Assembly: GCA_027485415.1 (NCBI GenBank)
Contig: JAIXRC010000133.1
Location: forward strand, 25,613-89,612
DNA: 64,000 bases
Reading direction: 5' to 3'
Source of the DNA: Cryomorphaceae bacterium
GTDB lineage: Bacteria; Bacteroidota; Bacteroidia; Flavobacteriales_D; Crocinitomicaceae
Shown here: one piece after another, positions 17,293 to 27,117 of the stretch
How the letters are laid out: each line of letters opens with the position of its first letter
Position numbering within the stretch: position 1 is the stretch's first letter
Made by a program: the position numbers and the translations under genes
The notes under the pieces: model-generated
Seen by the model: only the letters and a program-made list of their open reading frames with translations
What the model was told of the DNA's origin: nothing
Database searches by the model: none

Positions 17293-18546
17293 ATGCAGTT
17301 AAAACGGGTCGTTGTAACTGGGCTTGGCGCACTCACGCCCATCGGTAATTCTGTACAAGAATACTGGGCCAATCTCGTCAAAGGGACGAGCGGTGCTGCG
17401 CTTATTCGGCAATTTGATGCTTCTTTGTTTAAAACACAATTCGCGTGTGAAGTAAAAAACTTCGACGTTGAGCAATTTTTAGACCGAAAAGAAGCCCGTA
17501 AGATTGATCAATTTACCCAATACGCTCTTGTTGCTGTGATGGAAGCGGTAGAAAATTCTCAACTTTTGGAGGCCTCTCCAAACTTAGATAGAATTGGTGT
17601 GGTTTGGGGTTCGGGTATAGGAGGATTAAAAACCTTCCAAGATGAAGCCCAAGGTTTTTTTGCGGGTGATGGAACCCCTCGATTTAATCCGTTTTTCATC
17701 CCCAAAATGATTGCGGATATTGCGGCAGGCCACATTTCAATAAAATATGGTTTTCGTGGCCCCAATTACGTTACCGTTTCCGCTTGTGCCTCCTCGAACA
17801 ATGCCCTCATCGATGCATTCAATTTAATTCGACTCGGAAAAGCAGACGCCATCGTGAGTGGAGGGTCTGAGGCAGCGGTGAATGAAATGGGAATGGGTGG
17901 TTTTAACGCTTTGAAGGCCTTATCAACGCGCAACGAGTCACCAGAGACCGCATCTCGACCTTTCGATCTAGACCGTGACGGTTTTGTATTAGGGGAAGGA
18001 GCCGGAGCTTTGATTCTTGAAGAATACGAGCACGCCAAGCGACGAGGTGCAACGATTTACGCAGAAATTGTCGGAGGAGGAATGTCAGGAGACGCATACC
18101 ATATTACCGCGCCGCACCCCGAAGGAATTGGTGCCAGAAACACCATGATTGCGGCATTGGAAGACGCGGAAATAACGGCCGATAGAATCGATTATATCAA
18201 TGTTCATGGAACTTCCACCCCGCTAGGAGATGTTGCTGAAATTAAGGCGATTCAAGCGGTTTTTGGGGACCACGCCTATCAACTAAATATTAGTTCAACG
18301 AAGTCTATGACCGGACATTTGTTAGGTGCTGCAGGAGCCATTGAGGCTATAGCCTGCATTATGGCCGTTCGCAACGATACGGTGCCACCTACGATTAACC
18401 ACGTAACTCCCGACCCGGAAATTGACCCCAAAATCAACCTTACCCTCAACAAGGCGCAAACAAGAACGGTACGTTTCGCCATGTCCAATACCTTTGGATT
18501 TGGAGGGCACAACACCAGTGTGATTTTCAAAAAATACGAGCAATAA
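17293..18546 (+). CDS. fabF: Beta-ketoacyl-ACP synthase II
   Basis: The 417-residue condensing enzyme elongates acyl-ACP with malonyl-ACP. The Cys-His-His triad is visible: Cys165 in TVSACASSNNALIDAF, His in NVHGTSTPLGD and His in TKSMTGHLLGAAG. The start RVVVTGLGALTPIGNS and the end MSNTFGFGGHN are classical KAS II features. It lies between acpP, its acyl carrier, and rnc, with the rnc start directly adjacent. Confidence 0.99.
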   Translation: MQLKRVVVTGLGALTPIGNSVQEYWANLVKGTSGAALIRQFDASLFKTQFACEVKNFDVEQFLDRKEARKIDQFTQYALVAVMEAVENSQLLEASPNLDRIGVVWGSGIGGLKTFQDEAQGFFAGDGTPRFNPFFIPKMIADIAAGHISIKYGFRGPNYVTVSACASSNNALIDAFNLIRLGKADAIVSGGSEAAVNEMGMGGFNALKALSTRNESPETASRPFDLDRDGFVLGEGAGALILEEYEHAKRRGATIYAEIVGGGMSGDAYHITAPHPEGIGARNTMIAALEDAEITADRIDYINVHGTSTPLGDVAEIKAIQAVFGDHAYQLNISSTKSMTGHLLGAAGAIEAIACIMAVRNDTVPPTINHVTPDPEIDPKINLTLNKAQTRTVRFAMSNTFGFGGHNTSVIFKKYEQ

Positions 18547-19266
18547 TTGGCCATAAAGCTGCGAATTTTACCTCGAAAACGAAACGAAGACGACGTAAAG
18601 CTCATTCGTTATATCATTGATTATTTCGGTTATCGGCCCAAGAAAATGGAGTTTTTTTATACGGCACTGACCCATCGATCCATAGAACTTAATTCGGAAA
18701 CAGAAAGCAATGAGCGCTTAGAGTTTTTGGGAGATGCGGTATTAGACGCAGTAGTTGCAGAATTGCTTTTTAAAAAATTTCCAGGTAACGATGAAGGGTA
18801 TTTAACAAAGTTAAAATCCAAGGTAGTTAATCGTAAAACGTTATCGGATATTGGCGAACGCATGAACATCCGGTCTCAATTGAATTATAGTGCCACACGT
18901 CAAGTCAATGTTGCTTCCCTGGAGGGTAATGCCTTTGAGGCGATAATTGGCGCTATTTATTTAGACGGAGGTTTCGATACAGCGCGCAAATGCATTCAAA
19001 ACCATGTGCTCAGGAAATTTGTTGATTTGAATAAACTATTAGAAGAGGAAATAGACTTCAAGTCACGCTTGATTATTTGGTGTCAAAAGAAACGGCTCAA
19101 ATTCAGTTTCGATATTGAAAACGAACAGCACATTCATGGATCATGGGAATATGTGGTTCAAATAAAAATAAATGGACGCGAATTCGGTAAAGCAAAAGGG
19201 CAATCCAAAAAGCAAGCAGAACAATTAGCCGCGCAAGAAACCCTAAAATTGTTGGGTGAAATTTAA
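18547..19266 (+). CDS. rnc: Ribonuclease III
   Basis: The 239-residue double-strand-specific endoribonuclease processes rRNA precursors and structured mRNAs. The signature ERLEFLGDAVLDAVVAELLF and a second acidic motif (EGNAFEAIIGAIYLDGG) form the metal site. A dsRNA-binding domain occupies about residues 165-238 (FGKAKGQSKKQAEQLAAQ). The start appears to be TTG, immediately after the fabF stop. The first in-frame ATG lies 34 codons downstream and would remove the N-terminal helix before FGYRPKK, so TTG is preferred. Confidence 0.95.
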   Translation: MAIKLRILPRKRNEDDVKLIRYIIDYFGYRPKKMEFFYTALTHRSIELNSETESNERLEFLGDAVLDAVVAELLFKKFPGNDEGYLTKLKSKVVNRKTLSDIGERMNIRSQLNYSATRQVNVASLEGNAFEAIIGAIYLDGGFDTARKCIQNHVLRKFVDLNKLLEEEIDFKSRLIIWCQKKRLKFSFDIENEQHIHGSWEYVVQIKINGREFGKAKGQSKKQAEQLAAQETLKLLGEI

Positions 19267-19309
19267 TGGACTGGCATTTTTTTCGTTACTTTGTGAAAAA
19301 ATTTAGCAT

Positions 19310-19540
19310 ATGTGGACAGATTTTGTTTATTCCGTAGGTGATGCTTTTACTTGGTCTTTTGGTTTTTATGAATTCGTTCAAAACCATTTTAACAACTTTT
19401 TATTGATGTTAGGATTTGTAGGATTTGCCTATTGGATGAATATTCAGCGAAAATTAAGTAAAAAGGCGAATGTTCCGTCCGAAGTTAAAGATTCTGGTTT
19501 CGAGGGGTGGTATAAAGAAGAGAATAAACAGATTAAATAA
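19310..19540 (+). CDS. Small single-pass membrane protein (DUF6341-like)
   Basis: The 76-residue product has one hydrophobic helix around residues 24-44 (NFLLMLGFVGFAYWMNIQRK) followed by a charged tail. Similar proteins of about 70 residues are widespread in Flavobacteriales, where they were once mislabelled uracil phosphoribosyltransferase; I believe they form DUF6341, but this is from memory. It has its own TTACTTTG-like element upstream and is followed by a strong terminator. Function is unknown. Confidence 0.75.
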   Translation: MWTDFVYSVGDAFTWSFGFYEFVQNHFNNFLLMLGFVGFAYWMNIQRKLSKKANVPSEVKDSGFEGWYKEENKQIK

Positions 19541-19558
19541 AACAGGTATTATAACATG

Positions 19559-19588
19559 AAAAAGGGGAAGCATTCGCTTCCCCTTTTT
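19559..19588. terminator. Bidirectional hairpin terminator between the rnc side and sdhB
   Basis: A perfect 13-bp stem (AAAAAGGGGAAGC paired with its reverse complement) with a 4-base ATTC loop lies between two convergent genes. The A and T tracts at the base provide a U-tract in both directions, so it should end transcription from the small membrane-protein gene and from sdhCAB. Confidence 0.93.
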
Positions 19589-19604
19589 CGTATCTTAAAC
19601 GTTC

Positions 19605-20372
19605 TTATTTTGTCGATTTTACCGCTGAAATAAGGAATTCTCGGTTCATTCTTGCAATGTTTTCAATAGAAATTCCTTTAGGGCATTCCACTTCACAGGC
19701 GCCGGTATTGGTGCAGTTTCCAAACCCTTCCTCATCCATTTGACGCACCATGTTTAAAACGCGTTCCTTCGCTTCTACTTTTCCTTGGGGCAATAATGCG
19801 TATTGAGAAACTTTAGCTCCCACAAAAAGCATGGCGGAACTGTTTTTACAAGCCGCGACACAGGCACCACAGCCGATGCACGCTGCCGCCTCAAAGGCTT
19901 TGTCTGCATCGTCTTTTGGAACAGGAATAGCATTGGCATCCATCGTTCTACCAGAGGTGTTAACGGATACAAAACCCCCAGCCTGTTGAATTCGATCAAA
20001 TGCCGAGCGGTCTACTACAAGGTCTTTTACAATAGGGAATGCTCGAGATCTCCACGGTTCAACATAAATCGTTTCTCCATCCTTGAATTTACGCATGTGA
20101 AGCTGACACGTGGTGGTTCCTGTATCCGGGCCATGCGCCCGCCCGTTGATGTACAAGGAGCACATTCCGCAAATACCCTCACGGCAATCGTGATCGAACG
20201 CGACCGGTGATTTTTGTTCGTTGATGAGTTGTTCGTTTAATTGGTCCAACATCTCAAGAAAGGAGCTGTCGGTTGAAACGTTGTTCAAGGCATAAGTTTC
20301 CAAAGAACCTTTGGCTTGGCTGTTTTTTTGCCGCCAAATTTTTAGCGTAATATTGATGAATTTCGTTGCCAT
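19605..20372 (-). CDS. sdhB: Succinate dehydrogenase/fumarate reductase iron-sulfur subunit
   Basis: The 255-residue subunit carries three Fe-S clusters that pass electrons from SdhA to the membrane subunit. The 2Fe-2S ligands are in [17 protein letters not shown] with a fourth Cys in TTTCQLH. The 4Fe-4S and 3Fe-4S ligands are in [12 protein letters not shown] and [14 protein letters not shown]. It is the last gene of sdhCAB, 8 bp after sdhA, and ends at a strong terminator. Confidence 0.98.
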   Translation of the reverse strand: MATKFINITLKIWRQKNSQAKGSLETYALNNVSTDSSFLEMLDQLNEQLINEQKSPVAFDHDCREGICGMCSLYINGRAHGPDTGTTTCQLHMRKFKDGETIYVEPWRSRAFPIVKDLVVDRSAFDRIQQAGGFVSVNTSGRTMDANAIPVPKDDADKAFEAAACIGCGACVAACKNSSAMLFVGAKVSQYALLPQGKVEAKERVLNMVRQMDEEGFGNCTNTGACEVECPKGISIENIARMNREFLISAVKSTK

Positions 20373-20380
20373 AATTTTCG

Positions 20381-22393
20381 TTATTTATAGTTTCGTGCTG
20401 CGATTTTAATGAATTCATAGTCCAGCTTTTCTTCGTGTAAAGCAGCTTTACTGGCATCTGGTCCCGTATATTCCCAAGCCGCTACCATTTTGTAGCGCTC
20501 GTCGTTTCGCAGGGTTTCTCCTTCGTTGTCTTGATATTCCTCTCTAAAATGACCTCCACACGATTCGTTTCGGTTCAATGCATCCACCGCCATCAATTGG
20601 CCTAACTCTAAGAAATCAGCCACACGAAGCGCTTTTTCTAGTTCAGGGTTCAATTCGTTGGCATCGCCTGGAACTTGTACGTTTCGGTAAAATTCTTCGC
20701 GCAACGCAGCAATTTCCTCTATCGCTTGTTTAAGTCCCTCCTCATTTCGCCCCATCCCTACTTTGTTCCACATGATTAAACCGAGTTTTTTGTGGAAATA
20801 GTCCACGGAACGGGAACCTTCTTTATTTAGGAACATCTGAATGCGTTCGTTGACTTCTTTTTCTGCAGCCTCGAATTCGGGCGCATCCGTAGAAATTTTC
20901 CCGGTACGAATATCATCGGCCAAGTAATTTGAGATGGTGTAAGGCAACACGAAATATCCATCAGCTAAGCCCTGCATCAACGCCGAGGCGCCAAGTCGGT
21001 TTGCTCCGTGGTCGGAGAAATTAGCTTCCCCGGTTACAAAACATCCGGGAATGGTACTTTGCAAGTTGTAATCCACCCACACGCCGCCCATGGTGTAATG
21101 CACGGCAGGATAAATCTTCATTGGGGTTTCGTACGGATTTTCGTCAGTGATTTTCTCGTACATCGCGAAAAGGTTTCCGTACTTTTCTTCAATCCACTTT
21201 TTTCCTAGCGCTAGGATGGTTTCTTTCGAAGGATTATGGTCTCCTTTAGCATAGGCAGCTTGTTTCCCTTTGCTTTGAATTTCCGAAGAAAAATCCAAGT
21301 AGACTCCTTCATTGGTGTCGTTAGCTTCAATGCCATATCCGGCGTCGCAACGCTCTTTAGCGGCCCGAGAAGCAACATCTCGAGGAACTAAGTTACCAAA
21401 AGCAGGATAGCGGCGCTCTAAGAAATAGTCACGGTCGTCTTCGGCAATTTGAGTAGGTTTTAAACGGCCTTCACGTATGGCCTCTGCATCTTCCTTTTTC
21501 TTCGGCACCCAAATACGTCCTGAATTACGTAGGGACTCCGACATCAAGGTTAATTTCGATTGATTGGTCCCGTGCACCGGGATGCATGTAGGGTGAATTT
21601 GCACAAAACACGGATTGGCAAAATAGGCGCCTCTTTTGTGCACCTTCCATCCCGCCGAAACATTACTTCCCATTGCATTCGTGGAAAGGAAGTACACATT
21701 TCCGTAACCTCCCGAAGCAATGACCACAGCGTGGGCGCTGTGCCGTTCAATTTCTCCAGTGATAAGATTCCGGGCAATAATCCCTCGGGCCTTTCCATCG
21801 ATGACCACCAAGTCCATCATTTCATGACGGTTGTACATCGTTACCCTTCCTTGTCCAATTTGACGTGAAAGTGCGGAATACGCTCCCAACAACAATTGCT
21901 GTCCTGTTTGACCCGCAGCATAAAATGTTCGTTGAACTTGGGTTCCTCCGAAAGAACGGTTGTCCAGTAAACCTCCGTATTCCCTTGCGAAGGGAACCCC
22001 CTGAGCAACGCATTGATCGATAATGTTGCCCGAAACTTCCGCCAAACGATAAACGTTTGCTTCTCGAGCTCGGTAGTCTCCTCCTTTAATGGTATCATAA
22101 AATAAGCGATAAACAGAATCGCCGTCGTTTTGGTAATTTTTCGCAGCGTTGATTCCTCCTTGCGCCGCAATGGAGTGTGCTCTGCGCGGCGAATCTTGGA
22201 AACAAAAAGCTTTTACGTTGTACCCCATTTCCCCAAGGGAAGCGGCGGCAGAAGCCCCGGCCAATCCTGTTCCAACAACGATTACATCGATTTTTGGACG
22301 GTTATTGGGCGCCACCAATTTCATGTGGTTTTTGTGGTTGGTCCACTTTTCAGCTAAGGGGCCTTCCGGTATTTTAGCGTCTAATTTTGACAT
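20381..22393 (-). CDS. sdhA: Succinate dehydrogenase/fumarate reductase flavoprotein subunit
   Basis: The 670-residue catalytic subunit binds FAD and oxidises succinate. The FAD dinucleotide fold is [16 protein letters not shown], with [15 protein letters not shown] containing the covalent-FAD His region. The active-site arginine/histidine segments appear in the middle ([31 protein letters not shown]). The length and the insert-rich sequence match the Bacteroidota/epsilon-type (non-classical) SdhA. It lies between sdhC and sdhB in one operon. Confidence 0.98.
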   Translation of the reverse strand: MSKLDAKIPEGPLAEKWTNHKNHMKLVAPNNRPKIDVIVVGTGLAGASAAASLGEMGYNVKAFCFQDSPRRAHSIAAQGGINAAKNYQNDGDSVYRLFYDTIKGGDYRAREANVYRLAEVSGNIIDQCVAQGVPFAREYGGLLDNRSFGGTQVQRTFYAAGQTGQQLLLGAYSALSRQIGQGRVTMYNRHEMMDLVVIDGKARGIIARNLITGEIERHSAHAVVIASGGYGNVYFLSTNAMGSNVSAGWKVHKRGAYFANPCFVQIHPTCIPVHGTNQSKLTLMSESLRNSGRIWVPKKKEDAEAIREGRLKPTQIAEDDRDYFLERRYPAFGNLVPRDVASRAAKERCDAGYGIEANDTNEGVYLDFSSEIQSKGKQAAYAKGDHNPSKETILALGKKWIEEKYGNLFAMYEKITDENPYETPMKIYPAVHYTMGGVWVDYNLQSTIPGCFVTGEANFSDHGANRLGASALMQGLADGYFVLPYTISNYLADDIRTGKISTDAPEFEAAEKEVNERIQMFLNKEGSRSVDYFHKKLGLIMWNKVGMGRNEEGLKQAIEEIAALREEFYRNVQVPGDANELNPELEKALRVADFLELGQLMAVDALNRNESCGGHFREEYQDNEGETLRNDERYKMVAAWEYTGPDASKAALHEEKLDYEFIKIAARNYK

Positions 22394-22411
22394 CGTGATG
22401 AGATTAAATCG

Positions 22412-23362
22412 TTATTTCAAATAAATTAAAACGGTGATAAGGGCAAACAATCCGGGTACAAGTACAGCGAACAGTTTTCCTGCATTGTGGATTAGTGGGG
22501 TGTAACGCTTGTGGTTCAGACCGAGGGACTGAAATCCCGAGGCGAAACCGTGCCACAAGTGAAATGCTAAAGCGCCCATAGAAAAGACATACAAAAGCAT
22601 ATACATCATGGCTAATTCGTTTTTCTTAGGGTTAAAGAAGTCCATAACCACGGTGTGCAAGTCTTTATATCCTTCGTCTATAAATTCGTTGTTTTTTATG
22701 CGATTTTGTTTTTTAATATCTTCGATTTGTTGCGGCGTTATTGCTTGCCCAGCTTGTTCAGCTTGAGCAATCGATTGATTCAGACGTTGTTCAAGCTGAA
22801 GGTTTATTTTTTTTGCACTGTAAACAAGTTTATTTCCTTCAATTTCGCCCATTTCCCGTATTACTTTTACGGAAGGTTCTTTTCTGTGTACGGTGTAAAA
22901 CAACGTATCTTTCGCGGTTTCTGAATAGTATGTATGAAGGGGAATTTCTTCTGTAATCTTGGCTTTCCACCAAAAATTAGCCATGTGCGTGACAATGAAA
23001 ACAAGTATCAAAGTTCCCAAAACTGCCATGTAGCGCGAGGGCAGTGCGCTGTTGGCTCCCGGCTTACTGTAGGCATAGCCCTGAGGACGAGCTTTTTTGT
23101 TTTGATAGGTAAGGTAAAACCCCTGGAACGCGTGGAAAATGATCGAAAAATACGTCACGTACGAAAGCACTTTGATAAAAGGATTGTGTGCCATGAAATA
23201 GGCGTATTCATTGAAGGCTCTTCGTCCTTCTTCACCGGTTTTTAGGATTAATTGCATGTTTCCGGCGAGGTGACCAATTAAAAAAGTGCAAAGGAATAAT
23301 CCGGTTAAAGCCATCCATACTTTTTTGACAATGGATGAGGTGAGAATGGTTTTTATCGACAT
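22412..23362 (-). CDS. sdhC: Succinate dehydrogenase cytochrome b subunit with a large internal insertion
   Basis: This membrane anchor has five hydrophobic helices and histidines for two hemes b (GHLAGNMQ, FHAFQGFYLTYQ, THMANFWWK, FHLWHGFASGFQSLG). At 316 residues it is clearly longer than the roughly 220-230 residues I expect for the Bacteroidota family. The excess is a charged, helix-prone stretch of about 80 residues around positions 134-220 (LEQRLNQSIAQAEQAGQAI) between the third and fourth helices. It is the first gene of sdhCAB. Confidence 0.94.
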   Translation of the reverse strand: MSIKTILTSSIVKKVWMALTGLFLCTFLIGHLAGNMQLILKTGEEGRRAFNEYAYFMAHNPFIKVLSYVTYFSIIFHAFQGFYLTYQNKKARPQGYAYSKPGANSALPSRYMAVLGTLILVFIVTHMANFWWKAKITEEIPLHTYYSETAKDTLFYTVHRKEPSVKVIREMGEIEGNKLVYSAKKINLQLEQRLNQSIAQAEQAGQAITPQQIEDIKKQNRIKNNEFIDEGYKDLHTVVMDFFNPKKNELAMMYMLLYVFSMGALAFHLWHGFASGFQSLGLNHKRYTPLIHNAGKLFAVLVPGLFALITVLIYLK

Positions 23363-23381
23363 GGGTTAAATTTTAACAATG

Positions 23382-23389
23382 CAAAGGTA
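23382..23389 (-). promoter_or_regulatory. -7 element for sdhCAB
   Basis: The minus strand reads TACCTTTG (TAnnTTTG), 19 bases before the sdhC ATG. No convincing TTG was found at the expected -33 distance. Confidence 0.55.
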
Positions 23390-23436
23390 AGGCTATCAAC
23401 AAATAAAACCGCGGACGGTTTTTATTTAGAATGATT

Positions 23437-24330
23437 TTAGATAAACAACGAAGACCCTTGTTCAGTAACGGTTAATCGGACTGATTTCCCCAAGATAAGT
23501 GCCTGATTATCATCGATGTGACCTGCAGGAAACCCGAAAGCTACAGGGATGTTTAAGTTACCGACTTGCTCCACGACCAATTCCTCTAGGGTTTTACCGA
23601 ACGGCACGTCCGTGTCTTCCATGTCCGTAAAGCCTCCAAGAATCAGCCCTTTAATTTTACTAAAGGCTCCCGCCATCCGCAAGGCGTATAACATGCGGTC
23701 TATTTTATATAGGTGTTCTCCCACGTCTTCTAAAAACAAAATTTTGTCGTGAAAATCGTAACACAGTGGCGTTCCTAATTGGCTGTAGACCAAGGTCATG
23801 TTGCCACCGATTAGCGCTCCCGAACATTCCCCCAGTTGGTTATGGGGGTGTTTTGGTCCATTTACAGCAAAGGGCTTCCCAAACAAAGCGTTTTTCAAGC
23901 TGGACAGCGCACTTTCGCTGCCTGTGGTAAATCCCAAGGGCATGATTCCATGAATGCTCTGAAACCCTTCTTGTTGAATTTTTTGATGGAACAGGGTGAC
24001 ATCACTGAAGCCAATAACCCACTTAGGACGTTGTCGAAAACGATCCCATGAAAGGTGCTCAATAAGACGAACGCAGCCATAACCTCCTCGGGCACACAAA
24101 ATGGCGGCAAACTCCGGAGCATCGAGTCCTTTTTGAAAGTCAGCGAGCCGTTCTTGGTCCGTCCCTGAAAAATAATGATAACGGCCTAGGCAATGGTCGG
24201 CGATTTCAACAGCTAATCCCCAACTTTCGATCATTTCTTTAGCCGCATAAACGGTGGACTCTTCAATGGCTTTTGCCGGTGCGGTAAGGTAAATGGCTTC
24301 TCCAGCGGTTAAAAAAGGAGGGGCAATCAT
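23437..24330 (-). CDS. ldcA: LD-carboxypeptidase (peptidase family S66)
   Basis: The 297-residue enzyme belongs to the family that removes the terminal D-Ala from murein tetrapeptides during recycling. The nucleophile serine is in WVIGFSDVTLFHQ. The catalytic Glu is in FLEDVGEHLYKIDRML and the His in FPAGHIDDNQALILG, giving the Ser-Glu-His triad in order. There is no export signal, consistent with a cytoplasmic recycling role. Its start overlaps the ispD stop by four bases. Confidence 0.93.
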   Translation of the reverse strand: MIAPPFLTAGEAIYLTAPAKAIEESTVYAAKEMIESWGLAVEIADHCLGRYHYFSGTDQERLADFQKGLDAPEFAAILCARGGYGCVRLIEHLSWDRFRQRPKWVIGFSDVTLFHQKIQQEGFQSIHGIMPLGFTTGSESALSSLKNALFGKPFAVNGPKHPHNQLGECSGALIGGNMTLVYSQLGTPLCYDFHDKILFLEDVGEHLYKIDRMLYALRMAGAFSKIKGLILGGFTDMEDTDVPFGKTLEELVVEQVGNLNIPVAFGFPAGHIDDNQALILGKSVRLTVTEQGSSLFI

Positions 24331-24998
24331 GGTTGAGCGATAATGAGGTGTTGAGCAAGTATTAAATCCAAGGGAGTCGTGATTTTGATGTTTTCATCGT
24401 TGCCAGGAATCAGCCCAACCTTTTTGCCGATCCGTTCCACAAGGCTTGCATCGTCGGTAAGGTTCGGGTCAAATTCAAGTCGATAGGCTGCGTGTAAAAT
24501 CTCTGTTGGAAAACATTGAGGGGTTTGTACGCTCAGGTATTCACTCCGTGGAACCGCCTCGCTGCCGTTTAGCGTTGTTTTTCGAAGGGAATCCCTCAAA
24601 GGAACGACAGGAACAACGCCGTCGTTCGATGCGATAGCCGCTTGGATTCTTTCCACGGTTTCTCGCGAAACGAAAGGCCGAACGGCATCGTGAACCCCGG
24701 TCCAAGGCGTATCCACTAAGGCAAGCGCGTTTTTAACGGAGTCGTAGCGCTCTTGGCCCCCATCCACCAGCACGCAGCGCTTTTCCAACGAAAACCCTCG
24801 AAGGTGCGCGTGCATATAGTCCCTCCACGAAGGATCCATGGGAATGATGAATTTAGGTTCTTCAAAATATCGATCTAAGGCAAGTAAGGTGTGCAACAGG
24901 ATCGGTTTTTCTTGAATTTCCAAGTATTGTTTGGGGCGGTCTGCCCCCATGCGCGAACCAACGCCTCCAGAAGGAACAATAAGCGTCCAAGGATTCAT
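24327..24998 (-). CDS. ispD: 2-C-methyl-D-erythritol 4-phosphate cytidylyltransferase
   Basis: The ORF track begins at a TTG at 25004; the ATG at 24998 (MNPWTLIVPSGGVGSRMG) is the better start and gives 223 residues. The enzyme couples MEP with CTP in non-mevalonate isoprenoid synthesis, which also feeds the carotenoid genes in this window. The CTP-binding loop GGVGSRMGADRPKQYLEI and the segment VHDAVRPFVSRETVERI are diagnostic. A TATTTTTG lies only three bases before the ATG, so the transcript may be leaderless. Confidence 0.95.
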   Translation of the reverse strand: MNPWTLIVPSGGVGSRMGADRPKQYLEIQEKPILLHTLLALDRYFEEPKFIIPMDPSWRDYMHAHLRGFSLEKRCVLVDGGQERYDSVKNALALVDTPWTGVHDAVRPFVSRETVERIQAAIASNDGVVPVVPLRDSLRKTTLNGSEAVPRSEYLSVQTPQCFPTEILHAAYRLEFDPNLTDDASLVERIGKKVGLIPGNDENIKITTPLDLILAQHLIIAQP

Positions 24999-25066
24999 GC
25001 TCAAAAATAAGCATATTCTTTCATCAATTCTCTGCGGACCTTAAGCAGGAATATCCTTCCTTTTCC

Positions 25067-25074
25067 TACCTTTG
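25067..25074 (+). promoter_or_regulatory. -7 element for cysS
   Basis: TACCTTTG matches TAnnTTTG and ends 16 bases before the cysS ATG. Confidence 0.55.
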
Positions 25075-25090
25075 CTTTATTAATTAAAGC

Positions 25091-26554
25091 ATGACTCCCA
25101 ATAAAACTTTGCACTTATATAACAGCCTAAGCGGGAAAAAAGAACCGTTTGTTCCTCTGCACGAAGGTCGCGTGGGAATGTACGTTTGCGGCCCCACCTT
25201 GTACAGCGAGCCGCACATGGGCAACATGCGCACCTTTATCAATTTTGACTTCATTTACCGTTGCCTTTTGCATTTTGGCTATCAGGTGAAATATGTTCGA
25301 AACATTACCGATGCAGGACATATCACCAACAGCGCAGGTCAAGAAGTGGATAGCATCGGAAGCGCCGCCCGATTAGAGCAAGTTCAGTCCCTTGAAATTG
25401 TCTACAAATACAATGTTAAATTTCAGGAACTACAACGGCTATACAACTTGCTACCACCCAACATTGAACCCACCGCAACAGCCCATATACAGGAACAAAT
25501 AGAGGTTATCGAACAAATTTTGGAAAATGGATTTGCTTACGTTGAAAACGGTTCGGTGTACTTCGACGTTAAAGCGTATTTGCAGCATTTTCCATATGGA
25601 GAACTTAGCGGCAGAAAAGTGGAAGAACTGGAACATGAAACCCGAGCGCTGAATGCTCAAGAAGAAAAACGTTTTTTCGCCGACTTCGCCCTTTGGAAAA
25701 AAGCCCATCCCGACGATATGCAAGTTTGGCGAAGCCCCTGGGGTAATGGCAATCCTGGTTGGCACATTGAATGCACGGCAATGTCGACGAAATACCTGGG
25801 AAAACAATTCGACATTCACGGAGGAGGCATGGATTTAAAGTTTCCTCACCACGAAGACGAAATCGCACAGAATTGTGGCTCTTTTGGTTGCAATCCCGCG
25901 CGTTATTGGTTGCATGCCAACATGCTGAACGTCAACGGACAGAAAATGAGTAAGTCTTTTGGCAACTATTTCTTACCCAAGGAAATTGTGGAAGGATCCT
26001 CTCCCTTGTTCAGCAAGCCTTACGCAGCCTCGGTGGTGCGGTTTTTCATGCTCCAAGCCCATTATCGCAGCACGCTCGACATCACCGAAGAAGCCTTGAA
26101 CGCCTCTGAAAAAGGATTTGAGCGGCTCATGGAAGGTCTTTCTCTATTGGACAAGATCAGCCCGAGCAACGAATCAAGTTTTTCTGTAGAAGACTGGAAA
26201 CAAAGCGCAGAAGCGGCCTTATTGGACGATTTTAATGCCCCCATCTTAATTGCAAACCTCTTTGAGGCCGTAAAACAAATTCACGCGCTCAATGAGGGTA
26301 AGGCTCAACTCAACGAATCGGACCTGTCTTTGTTTAGGGACACTCTTGCGCAATTAACGTTTGACGTATTAGGTGTTGAGCCAATCGAAAACCAAGGAAA
26401 CGCTCGATTGGATGGCGTTATGGAGGTTGTAATGGCCTTGCGTCAAAAAGCCCGAGAGCAAAAAGATTGGGCAACTTCTGACATGATTCGTGACGGACTT
26501 GCTAAAGCCGGGATTCAAATCAAAGACGGTAAAGAAGGAACTTCATGGGGGTAA
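25091..26554 (+). CDS. cysS: Cysteine--tRNA ligase
   Basis: The 487-residue class I synthetase charges tRNA-Cys. The zinc and HIGH region reads CGPTLYSEPHMGNMRTF, with HMGN as the HIGH variant. A second zinc Cys/His set is in WHIECTAMS and HHEDEIAQ. The KMSKS loop is GQKMSKSFGN. The C-terminal helical anticodon domain ends with ARLDGVMEVVMALRQKAREQKDWATSD-type sequence found throughout the family. The next gene starts 1 bp after its stop. Confidence 0.98.
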   Translation: MTPNKTLHLYNSLSGKKEPFVPLHEGRVGMYVCGPTLYSEPHMGNMRTFINFDFIYRCLLHFGYQVKYVRNITDAGHITNSAGQEVDSIGSAARLEQVQSLEIVYKYNVKFQELQRLYNLLPPNIEPTATAHIQEQIEVIEQILENGFAYVENGSVYFDVKAYLQHFPYGELSGRKVEELEHETRALNAQEEKRFFADFALWKKAHPDDMQVWRSPWGNGNPGWHIECTAMSTKYLGKQFDIHGGGMDLKFPHHEDEIAQNCGSFGCNPARYWLHANMLNVNGQKMSKSFGNYFLPKEIVEGSSPLFSKPYAASVVRFFMLQAHYRSTLDITEEALNASEKGFERLMEGLSLLDKISPSNESSFSVEDWKQSAEAALLDDFNAPILIANLFEAVKQIHALNEGKAQLNESDLSLFRDTLAQLTFDVLGVEPIENQGNARLDGVMEVVMALRQKAREQKDWATSDMIRDGLAKAGIQIKDGKEGTSWG

Positions 26555-26555
26555 T

Positions 26556-27080
26556 ATGGCATTAATAAAAGCTTGCAGGGGCCACGAACCCTCTTTTGGA
26601 AACAACTGCTATTTAGCAGAAAACGCCACCGTTGTTGGAGATGTTATCATGGGCGACGATTGTTCCGTTTGGTTCAATGCGGTCGTTCGTGGCGATGTGA
26701 ATTCTATCCGCATCGGCAACCAAGTCAACATACAAGACGGTGCCGTGTTGCATTGCACCTACGAGAAGACGACCTTAACCTTGGGCAATGCCGTATCCGT
26801 TGGTCATAATGCCTTGGTGCATGGCTGTACCGTTGAAAACGAAGTGCTGATTGGCATGGGGGCGATCGTAATGGACCATTGTTATATTGAATCCAATTGC
26901 ATTATTGCAGCGGGCGCAGTGCTTTTAGAAGGAACACGGGTTCAATCCTGGAGTGTTTATGCAGGCGTGCCTGCAAAAAAGGTAAAAACGTTAAGTCCTG
27001 AGTTGTTTGCTGGGGAAGTTCAACGAATCAGTAAAAACTACATGCTCTATGCTAGCTGGTTTAAGGACGAAAGCCAATAA
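26556..27080 (+). CDS. Gamma-carbonic anhydrase family protein (left-handed beta-helix)
   Basis: The start at 26556, one base after the cysS stop, is preferred over the track start inside cysS; the product is 174 residues. Hexapeptide repeats build a left-handed beta-helix. Zinc-type histidines are visible in LHCTYEKTTL and VGHNALVHGC, as in the CaiE/YrdA/gamma-CA family. Trimers of this fold are usual. The protein could be an active carbonic anhydrase or another metal-dependent relative such as PaaY; sequence alone does not decide. Confidence 0.92.
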   Translation: MALIKACRGHEPSFGNNCYLAENATVVGDVIMGDDCSVWFNAVVRGDVNSIRIGNQVNIQDGAVLHCTYEKTTLTLGNAVSVGHNALVHGCTVENEVLIGMGAIVMDHCYIESNCIIAAGAVLLEGTRVQSWSVYAGVPAKKVKTLSPELFAGEVQRISKNYMLYASWFKDESQ

Positions 27081-27117
27081 GCCAAAAATTTTGTTACTTT
27101 GTAGAAATTTAAAGCCC

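Noticed and set aside
24999-25004. TTG start of ispD in the ORF track
   Set aside because: An ATG two codons later fits the family N-terminus better.
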